A stretch of 64,000 bases of DNA from Pseudomonadota bacterium (GTDB taxonomy: Bacteria; Pseudomonadota; Alphaproteobacteria; Rhizobiales; Devosiaceae): assembly GCA_023388175.1 (NCBI GenBank), contig JAEWGT010000003.1:1-64000 (forward strand), read 5' to 3'. Position 1 is the stretch's first letter. Each line of letters starts with the position of its first letter. A model generated the notes under the pieces. It was not told where the DNA came from and ran no database searches. It saw nothing but the letters and a program-made list of their open reading frames with translations. The position numbers were made by a program, and so were the translations under genes. Positions 27,328-35,740 of the stretch are shown piece after piece.

Positions 27328-28263
27328 ATGACCATGATCCGCCAGTTCTCTGCTGCTGTGTTTTGTTCTGTTATATCATTCTTCCCTGGTCCGGCTCTCG
27401 CCCAGGAAAAGCTGCAGGTTGTCGCCAGCTTTTCGATTATCGGCGACTTCGCCGAGCAAGTCGGTGGCAATCATGTCGAGATCAGGACGCTGGTCGGGCC
27501 CAATGGGGATGCTCATGTTTATGAGCCCAGGCCGGCCGACGCCATCGCTCTGGCCCGCGCCGATGTTGTGCTGACCAATGGCCTCTTGTTCGAGGGTTTT
27601 CTCAAGCGGCTGATCGAAGCCAGCGGCACAACGGCACCAATCGTCGAACTCACCGACGGGATCGATGTGCTGCAGGATCCAAATGGTGGGCATTACCACT
27701 TCGTCGATGGCGAAGCAGTGTTCCACGCGCAGCCAAACAACCCCCATGCCTGGCAATCCATTTCAGCGGCCAAGGTCTATGTCGAAAACATCGCCCGGGC
27801 ATTCTGCACCGTCGACGCCGAAAACTGCGCCGCGTATGAGGCAAATGCCACTGCCTATACCGCCGAGCTGACAGGGCTAGACCAGCACGTGCGGGACGCC
27901 ATTGCTGCCATTCCTGAAAATCGGCGGGTCATCGTCGTTGCGCACAATGCTTACCAGTATTTCGAGCGCGACTACGGCCTGCGCTTCCTCTCGCCAGTCG
28001 GCATCTCTACCGAGTCCGAGGCTTCTGCGGCCGACGTTGCCAGCCTGATCCGCGAAGTCCGCGAGCAGAATGCCTCTGCGGTCTTTGCCGAGAACATTTC
28101 CGATTCCCGCCTCGTCGAGCAGATCGCCGCCGAGGCGGGGCTGGCTCTGGGCGGCACGCTCTATTCTGACGCCCTGTCCGAACCCGAAGGCCCGGCGCCG
28201 ACCTATGTCGAGATGATGCGGGCCAATATTTCCACGATCACGACGGCCATCGCCGCCGAGTGA
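27328..28263 (+). CDS. znuA: Zinc ABC transporter substrate-binding protein (ZnuA/AztC type)
   Basis: 311 residues. A signal peptide (about 1-25) ends near PALAQ. Expected metal-ligand regions are visible: GDAHVYEPRP, NNPHAWQ, AHNAYQYF and the late acidic residue in LYSDALS. The His-rich loop is short (GGHYHFVDGEAVFHAQ), like AztC of Paracoccus rather than enteric ZnuA, which has a long loop. That fits the AztD-like gene that follows. It captures zinc in the periplasm and passes it to the ZnuBC-type channel. Confidence 0.92.
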   Translation: MTMIRQFSAAVFCSVISFFPGPALAQEKLQVVASFSIIGDFAEQVGGNHVEIRTLVGPNGDAHVYEPRPADAIALARADVVLTNGLLFEGFLKRLIEASGTTAPIVELTDGIDVLQDPNGGHYHFVDGEAVFHAQPNNPHAWQSISAAKVYVENIARAFCTVDAENCAAYEANATAYTAELTGLDQHVRDAIAAIPENRRVIVVAHNAYQYFERDYGLRFLSPVGISTESEASAADVASLIREVREQNASAVFAENISDSRLVEQIAAEAGLALGGTLYSDALSEPEGPAPTYVEMMRANISTITTAIAAE

Positions 28264-28316
28264 GCCTTTGCGGCCCGGGTCGGGCCGCTTTCTTCAACTG
28301 AACTTGGGAGAATACC

Positions 28317-30125
28317 ATGAAGCATTTTGCTCTTGGCACCTCAGCCATTGCGCTACTGACTGGACTATCCGGTCCGGTGCTGGCCGACGACGTCACCGCG
28401 TGGCGCCTTTTCGTATCCGATCATGCCGAACCGGTCGTGCATGTCCTCGATGCGCTCACCAATGAAGAAATCACGCATTTCGACATTTCCGGCCCGGCTA
28501 CCCTTTATCGCAGCAATAGTGGCGCCACGGTCTATGCCGTCCAGGGCGCCGCTGGCGCCGTCACCGCCATCGGCAGCGGCATCCGCTTTGACGACCATGG
28601 CGACCACGCCGATATCGACGTTTCCGAACCTGGCCTGACCGGCTTTTCGGTCGAGGGCCAGAGCCCGTCGCACTTCGTCGAGCATAGCGGGCACTTCGCC
28701 GCCTTTTTCGACGGTGAGGGCATTGCCCGCGTATTTAGCGAAAGCACGGCGCTCACGGGCGAAGGCGAGGTTTCCGAGGTCAAGGCCAATGTGCCGCATC
28801 ATGGCGTGGTCGTGCCCTTCGGCGACTATTCGATCGTCTCGGTCTATAACGAAGGCGAAAGCGCCGTGGCTGGCGTGCAGATCCTCGACAAGGACGGCAA
28901 TCCGGTCGGCGACGTCGTGGCATGCGTCGGCCTGCATGGCGAGGCCCTGTCCGGCAATCTTGGCGCCATCGGCGGCTGCGAGAACGGCATTCTGCTGATC
29001 AGTTCGGAAGGCGGCCGGCCCAAGGTTGAGGTGCTCGAATTCACCGCAGGTCTGGGCGAGGGCCGTGTTTCAACATTGCTTGGCGGCCGCGGCCTCCAAT
29101 ACTTCCTGGGCAACTGGGATCCGGACACCGTTTCGATCATCGAGCCCGGCGCCGACGAACCCTATCGCCTCGTCGATCTGCCGACCCGTCGCGTTCACTT
29201 CGCAGTCGACCCCGTCCGCCCGCGCTTTGCCTACATCTTCACCGAAGACGGCACGCTGCATAAGCTCGACGTGATCAGCGGCGCGGTGACCGCTTCCATC
29301 AAGCTCACCGATCTGTATTCGATGGACGGCCACTGGAGCGACCCGCGTCCGCGCATAGCCGTCGCCGGCAACAATGTCTTCGTCACCGATCCGCTCGCGG
29401 GCAAGATCCACGTCGTCAATGCCGAAACCTTCGCGGAAGACGGTGAGATCGTGGTCGAGGGCACGCCGTTCAACATCGTCGCCGTCGGTGGCAGCGGCGT
29501 CGTGCACGAAGGCGAGGACCACGATCACGAAGGCCACGATCACGACCATGATGGCCATGACCACGCTCATGGTCACGACCACGACCACGACGATCAAGTC
29601 TATCAGGGTTACTTCGAGGACAGCCAGATCGCGCCCCGCGCTCTGGCCGACTGGGAGGGTGACTGGCAGTCGGTCTATCCGTTCCTTAAGGACGGCACGC
29701 TTGATCCCGTCATGGAGCACAAGGCCGAAGCCGGCACCATGACCGCCGACGAATATAAGGCTTACTATGATGTCGGTTATCAGACCGATGTCGATCGCAT
29801 CACCATCGAAGGCGATACCTTCACCTTCTATGCCGCGGGCGAACCGATGACCGCGCGCTATGAAGCAGACGGCTACGAGATCCTGACCTATGAAAAGGGC
29901 AATCGCGGCGTACGCTTCATCTTCGAGAAGGTCGAGGGTGACGAGGCCGCGCCGCGCTTCGTCCAGTTCAGCGACCACGCGATCGCCCCACAGGATGCCC
30001 ACCATTTCCACCTCTATTGGGGGGACGACCGCGCCGCCCTGCTCGAAGAGCTGACCAACTGGCCGACCTACTATCCGTCCGAGCTGAGTGCCGAGGAAGT
30101 GGTTGAGGAAATGCTCGCCCACTAG
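28317..30125 (+). CDS. AztD-ZinT fusion: periplasmic zinc metallochaperone
   Basis: 602 residues. A signal peptide (about 1-23) leads to a full AztD-type beta-propeller (about 25-400, with FVSDHAEPVVHVLD, RFDDHGDHADIDV, PSHFVEHSGHFAAFF and YSMDGHWSDPRPRIAV). A His/Asp linker (about 398-425) follows, then a complete ZinT domain (about 427-602, with LADWEGDWQSVYPFL, the ligand His in QFSDH, HFHLYWG and a C-terminal WPTYYPSEL). AztD hands zinc to AztC in Paracoccus, and ZinT binds zinc and aids ZnuA in enterics. Here both occur in one chain. It lies 53 bp after znuA in the Zur-linked operon. Confidence 0.9.
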   Translation: MKHFALGTSAIALLTGLSGPVLADDVTAWRLFVSDHAEPVVHVLDALTNEEITHFDISGPATLYRSNSGATVYAVQGAAGAVTAIGSGIRFDDHGDHADIDVSEPGLTGFSVEGQSPSHFVEHSGHFAAFFDGEGIARVFSESTALTGEGEVSEVKANVPHHGVVVPFGDYSIVSVYNEGESAVAGVQILDKDGNPVGDVVACVGLHGEALSGNLGAIGGCENGILLISSEGGRPKVEVLEFTAGLGEGRVSTLLGGRGLQYFLGNWDPDTVSIIEPGADEPYRLVDLPTRRVHFAVDPVRPRFAYIFTEDGTLHKLDVISGAVTASIKLTDLYSMDGHWSDPRPRIAVAGNNVFVTDPLAGKIHVVNAETFAEDGEIVVEGTPFNIVAVGGSGVVHEGEDHDHEGHDHDHDGHDHAHGHDHDHDDQVYQGYFEDSQIAPRALADWEGDWQSVYPFLKDGTLDPVMEHKAEAGTMTADEYKAYYDVGYQTDVDRITIEGDTFTFYAAGEPMTARYEADGYEILTYEKGNRGVRFIFEKVEGDEAAPRFVQFSDHAIAPQDAHHFHLYWGDDRAALLEELTNWPTYYPSELSAEEVVEEMLAH

Positions 30126-30151
30126 GGCGCTTGCCCAAGACATCTTTGCTG

Positions 30152-30170
30152 CCCGGCCGCTTTGGCCGGG
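30152..30170 (+). terminator. Hairpin between the AztD-ZinT gene and the downstream GTPase gene
   Basis: CCCGGCC-GCTTT-GGCCGGG is a 7-bp perfect GC stem. It is followed by TGGCTCTTACGG rather than a strong T-run, so it may attenuate transcription or stabilise mRNA rather than terminate fully. Confidence 0.5.
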
Positions 30171-30203
30171 TGGCTCTTACGGTCCCCATCCTGCGAGAAC
30201 CAA

Positions 30204-31403
30204 ATGGCCCAGCGTCTTCCCGTTACCGTCCTGTCCGGCTTCCTTGGTGCCGGCAAGACCACCCTGCTCAACCACATCCTCAACAACCGCGATGGGCGCC
30301 GCGTTGCTGTCATCGTCAACGACATGAGCGAAGTGAATATCGACGCCGAACTGGTGCGCGACGGCGGCGCCAATCTCAGCCGCACCGACGAAAAGCTGGT
30401 CGAGCTTTCCAATGGCTGCATCTGCTGCACGCTGCGCGACGATCTCCTCAGCGAAGTGCGCGCTCTCGCCGAAAGCGGCCGCTATGATTACCTGCTCATC
30501 GAAGGCACCGGCATTGCCGAGCCGCTGCCGGTGGCCACCACCTTCGAATTCCGCGACGAGAACGGCGTTTCCCTCTCCGACATCACAAGGCTCGACACCA
30601 TGGTCACCGTGGTCGACTGCGCCAACCTCCTCAAGGATTATGCCTCGCATGACTTTCTGCGCGACCGCGGCGAAACACTTGGGCCTGAGGACGAGCGCTC
30701 GCTGGTCGATCTTCTGGTCGAACAGATCGAATTCGCCGACGTGATCGTGCTCAACAAGATCTCGATGGCCCAGGATTGGGAACGCGACGCGGCGCGCAAG
30801 ATCATCAAGGCACTCAACCCGGTCGCCAGGATCATCGAGACCGACTGGAGCAATGTGCCGCTCGACGATGTGCTTGATACCGGCATGTTCGATCTTGAGC
30901 GGGCGCAGGAGAACCCGCTTTGGTTCAAGGAGTTGAACGGGTTCAAGGACCACATTCCCGAAACCGAGGAATATGGCATCCGCTCCTTTGTCTATCGCGC
31001 CAAGCGGCCGTTCAACCCGCTCCTCTTGTCCCAGTTCATCAACAAGCCCTGGCCCGGAGTGGTCCGCTCAAAAGGCTTCTTCTGGCTCGCCACGCGACCG
31101 GACCAGGTGGGCGAGCTCAGCCAGGCTGGCGCCTTGGTGCGCACCATGCGCCGGGGACGCTGGTGGGCATCGGTACCGAGGCAGCACTGGCCGGACAATG
31201 ACGAGTGGCGGACCGCCATGGCGCCCTATATCGACCCCGTGTGGGGCGATCGCCGTCAGGAACTGGTCTTTATCGGCATGGACCCGATGGACGAAGCCGC
31301 CATCCGCCGCGAGCTCGATGCCTGCCTGATCCCGGCACGGCAATTCACCCCGGAGGCCTGGACCCGACTGCCCGATCCATTCCCGAGCTGGCAGGCAGCT
31401 TAG
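30204..31403 (+). CDS. COG0523 GTPase, ZigA/CobW type
   Basis: 399 residues from ATG at 30204. Walker A is GFLGAGKTT near 10-18, the metal motif is SNGCICCTLRDD near 66-77, the base-recognition motif is VLNKIS, and there is a full CobW C-terminal domain. This is the classical zinc-starvation GTPase type that loads zinc into client proteins. It differs in length and motif context from the zur-linked member at 24102, so the regulon encodes two. It follows the AztD-ZinT gene in the same direction with a hairpin in the gap. Confidence 0.9.
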   Translation: MAQRLPVTVLSGFLGAGKTTLLNHILNNRDGRRVAVIVNDMSEVNIDAELVRDGGANLSRTDEKLVELSNGCICCTLRDDLLSEVRALAESGRYDYLLIEGTGIAEPLPVATTFEFRDENGVSLSDITRLDTMVTVVDCANLLKDYASHDFLRDRGETLGPEDERSLVDLLVEQIEFADVIVLNKISMAQDWERDAARKIIKALNPVARIIETDWSNVPLDDVLDTGMFDLERAQENPLWFKELNGFKDHIPETEEYGIRSFVYRAKRPFNPLLLSQFINKPWPGVVRSKGFFWLATRPDQVGELSQAGALVRTMRRGRWWASVPRQHWPDNDEWRTAMAPYIDPVWGDRRQELVFIGMDPMDEAAIRRELDACLIPARQFTPEAWTRLPDPFPSWQAA

Positions 31404-31482
31404 CTGCCTTGCCACCTGAACAAACGACCGCATCCGCCGCCTTGCGGCTGCCTTGGAGTATTCGTTTTTCTGGAAAGGCCGC

Positions 31483-31556
31483 TGGAGCGGGTGAAGGGAA
31501 TCGAACCCTCGTCGTAAGCTTGGGAAGCTTCTGCTCTACCATTGAGCTACACCCGC
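31483..31556 (-). tRNA. tRNA-Gly (anticodon CCC)
   Basis: Read on the minus strand: acceptor GCGGGTG pairs with CACCCGC, the D arm is GCTC-AATGGTA-GAGC, the anticodon loop is TTCCCAA (anticodon CCC, reads GGG), and the T arm is AGGG-TTCGATT-CCCT. CCA is encoded at the 3' end. The layout matches E. coli glyU. The top pair of the anticodon stem looks like a G-A mismatch. Confidence 0.95.
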
Positions 31557-31691
31557 CCGGAACAGTCTCCGCCACGCTCCTGGCTTGCAGGCGCGGCGGT
31601 CAGGCTGCGCGATCAATGCGGGAAATCGGCGAGGGCGTCAAGCGGCCAGCGCGTCGTGCGGGCGCGAAAATTGCTGCTGCCCTCCCGGTTC

Positions 31692-32801
31692 CTAACCTGC
31701 CGGAAACGCCTTGAAATGCTTGGAAAGCTTGAGCGTCTGCGCCTGGTAGTTTGAGCCCAGATCGGTGCCATAGAGCCGGTCGGGCTTCTCCGCCAGATTT
31801 TCGTAGATCAGCCGCCCGATGATCTGACCGTGCCCGAGCAGGAATGGCACTTCGCGGCTGCGCACTTCCAGCACCGCCCGGCTGCCCGTGCCACCCGCTG
31901 CCGAATGACCGAAACCGGGGTCGAAAAAGCCGGCATAATGCACGCGGAACTCGCCCACCAGCGGATCGAAGGGTACCATTTCGGCGGCGTGGGTCGGCGG
32001 CACATGCACCGCTTCCAGGCTCACCAGGATGTAGAACTCGTCCGGGTCGAGGATCAGCTCGCTCCGGCCCCGCGCGTAAAGCGGCTCCCAGAAATCGAGC
32101 ACATCCAGCGCGCCCTTCCTGTCCACGTCAACCACGGCCGTATGGCGCTTGGAGCGGAACCCGATCAGCCCGTCGCGGCCTTCCCCGAGCAGATCTATCG
32201 ACAGGGCGACGCCATGATCCACCGGCTGCTGCCCGTCGATCACCAGGATGTCCGACGCATGCAGCGCCTGGTGTTCGGCAACCGACAGCCTGCTGTCGCC
32301 GCGTCGGAACCGCATCTGGCTGAGCCGCGAGCCGGTGCGCACCAGCACCGGGAAGGTGCGCGGGCTGATTTCAAGGTAGAGCGGCCCCTTATAGCCGGCC
32401 GGCAACTGATCGAAACCGCGCGCCCGGTCGCCGATGACGCGGGTGAACACGTCGAGCCGCCCGGTCGAGCTCTTGGGATTGGCCGAGGCGCTCACCGATT
32501 CAGGCAGGTCGAGGCTTTCCTCGAGCGGCACCAGATAAACGCAGCCCCGTTCCAGCACCGCGCCTTTGGACAGGTCGATCTCGTGCAATTTGAGCGCCTC
32601 GATGCGCTCGGCCACCGAATGGGCCGGGCCGGGCAGAAAGCTGGAGCGGACACGAAAGGCTGTCTTGCCCAGGCGCAGGTCGAGGCTTGCCGGCTGCACC
32701 TGATCGGCGTCGAAGGGCCGGGCGGCGATGATCGCGCCTTCCTCATGCAGCTTTTCGATCAGTCGCGCGGTGAAGACGCCTTTCGGCCAGGTTTCCATCA
32801 T
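31692..32801 (-). CDS. dcd: 2'-deoxycytidine 5'-triphosphate deaminase, long alphaproteobacterial form
   Basis: 369 residues from ATG at 32801 (ATG at 32798 also possible), with GAGAG upstream. The protein is about twice the length of enteric Dcd, as usual for the alphaproteobacterial form, and consists of two dUTPase-fold repeats. Visible features include QVQPASLDLRLG near the start and EFRVHYAGFFDPGFGH with SREVPFLLGHGQ near the end. It converts dCTP to dUTP in thymidylate supply. Upstream lies a perfect 30-bp inverted repeat, and downstream is the tRNA. Confidence 0.85.
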   Translation of the reverse strand: MMETWPKGVFTARLIEKLHEEGAIIAARPFDADQVQPASLDLRLGKTAFRVRSSFLPGPAHSVAERIEALKLHEIDLSKGAVLERGCVYLVPLEESLDLPESVSASANPKSSTGRLDVFTRVIGDRARGFDQLPAGYKGPLYLEISPRTFPVLVRTGSRLSQMRFRRGDSRLSVAEHQALHASDILVIDGQQPVDHGVALSIDLLGEGRDGLIGFRSKRHTAVVDVDRKGALDVLDFWEPLYARGRSELILDPDEFYILVSLEAVHVPPTHAAEMVPFDPLVGEFRVHYAGFFDPGFGHSAAGGTGSRAVLEVRSREVPFLLGHGQIIGRLIYENLAEKPDRLYGTDLGSNYQAQTLKLSKHFKAFPAG

Positions 32802-32821
32802 ATCGAGGCTCTCTCCGCGAC

Positions 32822-32902
32822 CGTCATTGCCCGGCTTGTCCGGGCAATCCAATTGTTCCCTTGTGCCAAAGCTGGATTGCCCGGACAAGCCGGGCAATGA
32901 CG
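32822..32902. repeat. Perfect 30-bp inverted repeat (intergenic palindromic element)
   Basis: The arms 32822-32851 and 32873-32902 are perfect reverse complements around a 21-bp spacer. Each arm contains its own smaller palindrome (TGCCCGG-CTTGT-CCGGGCA). The sequence resembles the GTCATTGCCCGGCTTG-type intergenic repeats common in Hyphomicrobiales genomes. A related half-element is at 57504-57534. It sits between divergent dcd and metZ. Confidence 0.85.
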
Positions 32903-32920
32903 ATTGCTGGGGGGAGCTGA

Positions 32921-32949
32921 TTGACGCCACGATATGTATGGTTTTAGGG
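32921..32949 (+). promoter_or_regulatory. Candidate metZ promoter
   Basis: TTGACG at 32921-32926 is a good -35. With a 17-bp spacer the -10 would be TTAGGG at 32944-32949, which is weak. Its position, nine bases before the SAM-II aptamer, supports it. Confidence 0.45.
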
Positions 32950-32957
32950 TAACGAAT

Positions 32958-33048
32958 AGTGGTGATTTGGCCGGTCGCTTGCAGCCACTTAAAAGAAATT
33001 GCTAAAGACCGTTTGTGGAACCGGCCGCCATTCGCGTGCCGGTTTTTT
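32958..33048 (+). ncRNA. SAM-II riboswitch with terminator/antiterminator
   Basis: The aptamer (about 32958-33010) has P1 formed by AGTGG (32958-32962) and CCACT (32985-32989), the conserved GTGATTTGG, CTTGCAGCCAC and the 3' GCTAAAG (33001-33007). The expression platform is a rho-independent terminator: ACCGGC (33020-33025) pairs with GCCGGT (33038-33043), extended by CGC/GCG in the loop, then TTTTTT to 33048. GGCCGGT in the aptamer (32969-32975) is perfectly complementary to ACCGGCC (33020-33026), the terminator's 5' arm, and so forms a ready antiterminator. Binding of S-adenosylmethionine would hold GGCCGGT in the aptamer and allow termination before metZ. Confidence 0.9.
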
Positions 33049-33065
33049 GTTTGAAAGTGTGGCCC

Positions 33066-34274
33066 ATGTCCAAGAACAACAATCCCCTGAACGATCCGAA
33101 AAAGCTCTCGTCAGCGACACAGATGGTTCATGGCGGCGGCATGCGCTCACCCTTCAACGAGACCAGCGAGGCGCTGTTTCTCAATTCGGGCTATTCCTAT
33201 CCCAATTCCGAACATGCCGAACTGCTGTTCCAGAACAAACTGCCCGGCGCCCACAACTACTCCCGCTTCGCCAATCCCAATTACGACATGTTCCAGAACC
33301 GCATGTCGCTGATCGAGGGCGCTGAGGCCGCGCGTGCCTTTGCCACCGGCATGGCCGCCGTCACCAATGCGGTGATGAGCCAGGTGCGGGCAGGGGATCA
33401 TATCGTCGCCTCGCAGGCGCTGTTTGGTGGCTGCCGCTACGTCGTGGAAGATTACGCGCCGCGTTTCGGCGTGCCGTCCACTCTCGTCGATGGCCGCGAT
33501 CCGGAAAATTTTGCCCGCGCCATGCGGCCCAATACCAAGGTGGTGTTCATCGAGACGCCGACCAATCCGACGTTGGAACTGGTCGACATCAAGGCCGTGG
33601 CCGAGATTGCCCATGCCCATGGCGCCAAGCTCATCGTCGACAATGTCTTTGCCACCGCGCTCTATCAGAAGCCGCTTGATCTGGGGGCCGACCTCGTCAC
33701 CTATTCGGCCACCAAGCATATCGACGGCCAGGGCCGGGTCATGGGCGGGATCGTGCTGGGTTCGAGGGAAATCATCGAAGGCGATGTGCATACCTTCCTG
33801 CGCCACACCGGCGCGACGCTTTCTCCCTTCAATGCCTGGGTCTTGCTCAAGGGCCTGGAAACCTACGCCCTGCGCGTCGAGCGCATGACAGACAATGCCG
33901 AAAAGATTGCCAACGCGCTGGCCGGCCACCCCAAGGTCGAGCGGGTCATCTACCCGCATCACCCCAGCCACCCGCAATACGACCTGGCCATGCGCCAGAT
34001 GAAGCGGGGCTCGTCGCTGCTGGCCATCGACGTCAAGGGCGGGCAGGAAGGGGCCTTCGCCCTGTCCGACAATCTGGCGGTGATCCTGATTTCCAACAAT
34101 CTCGGCGACGCCAAGTCGCTGATCACCCATCCGCGCACCACCACTCATGCGCGTCTGAGCGAAGAGGTCCGTTTGGAAACCGGCGTCACCCCCGGCCTGT
34201 TGCGTCTCTCGGTCGGGCTCGAAGACCCCGACGATCTGATCGCTGACCTCATGTATGGGCTGGATCAGGTCTAG
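33066..34274 (+). CDS. metZ: O-succinylhomoserine sulfhydrylase
   Basis: 402 residues of the Cys/Met-metabolism PLP family. The PLP lysine lies in YSATKHIDGQGR. Substrate-binding features include HNYSRFANPNYDMF, ATGMAAVTNAV and IETPTNPTLELVDI. It makes homocysteine from O-succinylhomoserine and sulfide in methionine synthesis. ATG at 33066 was chosen because the SAM-II terminator ends at 33048 just upstream, which rules out the earlier in-frame start at 33015. The O-acetyl substrate is possible, but the family name follows alphaproteobacterial practice. It is regulated by the SAM-II element. Confidence 0.93.
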   Translation: MSKNNNPLNDPKKLSSATQMVHGGGMRSPFNETSEALFLNSGYSYPNSEHAELLFQNKLPGAHNYSRFANPNYDMFQNRMSLIEGAEAARAFATGMAAVTNAVMSQVRAGDHIVASQALFGGCRYVVEDYAPRFGVPSTLVDGRDPENFARAMRPNTKVVFIETPTNPTLELVDIKAVAEIAHAHGAKLIVDNVFATALYQKPLDLGADLVTYSATKHIDGQGRVMGGIVLGSREIIEGDVHTFLRHTGATLSPFNAWVLLKGLETYALRVERMTDNAEKIANALAGHPKVERVIYPHHPSHPQYDLAMRQMKRGSSLLAIDVKGGQEGAFALSDNLAVILISNNLGDAKSLITHPRTTTHARLSEEVRLETGVTPGLLRLSVGLEDPDDLIADLMYGLDQV

Positions 34275-34311
34275 AATGCCCATGATGCGCAATTCCGTCG
34301 GCTCCATCGCG

Positions 34312-34432
34312 CCCTCCCCCCTTGAGGGGGAGGGCCGGGATGGGGGGTGCTGCGCTTGCTTTATGCACCCGGGGCAGAGCCTGTTGCAGCACCCCCACCC
34401 TCATTCCCTCCCCTCAAGGGGGAGGGAGGCGC
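34312..34432. repeat. GC-rich imperfect palindromic element (copy 1)
   Basis: The left part (34312-34353, CCCTCCCCCCTTGAGGGGG...) and right part (34386-34432) are imperfect reverse complements, each with an inner CTCCCC...TTGAGGGGGAG type hairpin. It lies between metZ and the next gene. It probably acts as a terminator for metZ, and its right end (GGAGGGAGG) supplies the likely ribosome site of the downstream gene. Confidence 0.75.
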
Positions 34433-34440
34433 TGACCCGA

Positions 34441-35244
34441 GTGCTTGGCGTGTTCTTGGCGATCGCGGCCTTTGCCAGCCCAGCCCTGGCGCAGTCCATC
34501 CCCTATCACGCCGATCCCGACGCGCGCGAAATCCTGCCCAATAGCCAGCCGATACCGGCCATTCGCTTTCTGACCACGGCAGATTTCCCGCCCTTCAATT
34601 TCCGGGACGGCAACGGCGAACTGGTCGGTTTCAATATCGATCTGGGCCGGCGCATCTGCACCGAGATCAATGTCGCCTGCACCATTCAGGCCTGGCCCTG
34701 GGAGCAGGCGGCCACCGCCCTTGCCGACAGTCAGGGCGACGCGCTGATTGCCGGCCTCGCCATGACCCCCGAAAACGGCGAACTGTTCGATTTTTCTGCC
34801 GTCTATCTGGCGCTTCCGGGTCGTTTCGTCACCCGGGCCGGCAATATCGAGAGCTTCGCGCCCCATGCTCTGGCTGGCCGGCGCGTCGCCGTGCGCGCGG
34901 GCAGTGCTCATGCCGATTTCATGGCGAACTACCTGCCGGCAGCAGAGCGCGTCGGCTTCGACAATGAAATCGAGGCGCTGGAGGCCGTCAGGGCCGGCAG
35001 CGTCGACGCCTTTTTCGGCGACGCTATGCGCGCCGCGTTCTGGCTCAACGAAAATCTGGGCTGCTGCGGCTTTGCCGGCGAGGCCTATTTCCGTCCGCAC
35101 CTGTTTGGCGAGGGCATGGCCATCGCCTTGCCCGCCGGCAACGATCCGGTGCGCCACGCCATCGACTGGGCCTTGGTCCGGCTCAAGCAGAACGGCGCGC
35201 TGGACGAACTCTACCTGCGCTGGTTCCCGGTCGGGTTCTACTAG
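34441..35244 (+). CDS. Transporter substrate-binding protein (family 3)
   Basis: 267 residues from GTG at 34441. A short signal peptide (VLGVFLAIAAFASPALAQ) leads to a bacterial extracellular solute-binding family 3 domain (about 40-265, with FLTTADFPPFNF and GELVGFNIDLGRRI). Starting further upstream would translate the palindromic repeat, which I consider unlikely. No permease or ATPase is nearby, so it is an orphan binding protein or works with a distant amino-acid-type importer. Cysteines CTEINVAC and GCCGF may form disulfides. Confidence 0.8.
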   Translation: MLGVFLAIAAFASPALAQSIPYHADPDAREILPNSQPIPAIRFLTTADFPPFNFRDGNGELVGFNIDLGRRICTEINVACTIQAWPWEQAATALADSQGDALIAGLAMTPENGELFDFSAVYLALPGRFVTRAGNIESFAPHALAGRRVAVRAGSAHADFMANYLPAAERVGFDNEIEALEAVRAGSVDAFFGDAMRAAFWLNENLGCCGFAGEAYFRPHLFGEGMAIALPAGNDPVRHAIDWALVRLKQNGALDELYLRWFPVGFY

Positions 35245-35287
35245 GACGCTGAAGTCCCGCCGCAGGCGCGGGACACAAGACCCATGC

Positions 35288-35641
35288 TCAGAGCCAGCCG
35301 GTCGGGTTGGGGATAGGCTTGGAATCCATCGCGTAAACCAAGCCGCGAATGGAGCGGAACAGCACCCACACGCCAAGGGCCAGCAGAACCAGGAAGCCGA
35401 TCAGCACGAACATGAGGACAACGCCGATCAGGCCTATGATCAGTGATGTCCAGAACGTGCGAATTGCCGAGGTCGCATGCGATTGAAAAGCCGTGCCGGC
35501 CAGGTCATCCCGCTTCACATAGGCCAGGATCACCCCGACCAGCGCCATGATGCCGGTAAAGCTGCCCAGGATATAGCAGCCCCAGATGATTATCGCCCAT
35601 GTCCTGGCGTCCGGATTGGAGATGGCGGGCTCGTTGGTCAT
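35288..35641 (-). CDS. DUF4870-like small membrane protein
   Basis: 117 residues with three hydrophobic stretches (about 14-38, 65-85 and 85-100) and the pattern YVKRDDLAGTAFQSHATSAIRTFW, characteristic of DUF4870-type proteins of unknown function. It stands alone between a convergent solute-binding gene and the co-directional TerB-like gene. Upstream is AGGGGACGAC as a ribosome site. Confidence 0.75.
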   Translation of the reverse strand: MTNEPAISNPDARTWAIIIWGCYILGSFTGIMALVGVILAYVKRDDLAGTAFQSHATSAIRTFWTSLIIGLIGVVLMFVLIGFLVLLALGVWVLFRSIRGLVYAMDSKPIPNPTGWL

Positions 35642-35740
35642 ATGTCGTCCCCTCGCGTGCAGTACCGCAAATTCCGCCCGGCCCTCCCGGACAGATCATG
35701 GCATGTTGCGGAACGAGGCCGATTTGGCAAGCGGTCAGTT

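Noticed and set aside
29500..29600. His-rich stretch as a separate tandem DNA repeat
   Set aside because: The CACGACCATGA-type repetition is simply the coding of a His/Asp linker within the AztD-ZinT gene.
34255..34440. Upstream extension of the solute-binding protein to 34255
   Set aside because: It would translate a palindromic repeat and place about 60 odd residues before the signal peptide; GTG at 34441 gives a normal signal sequence.
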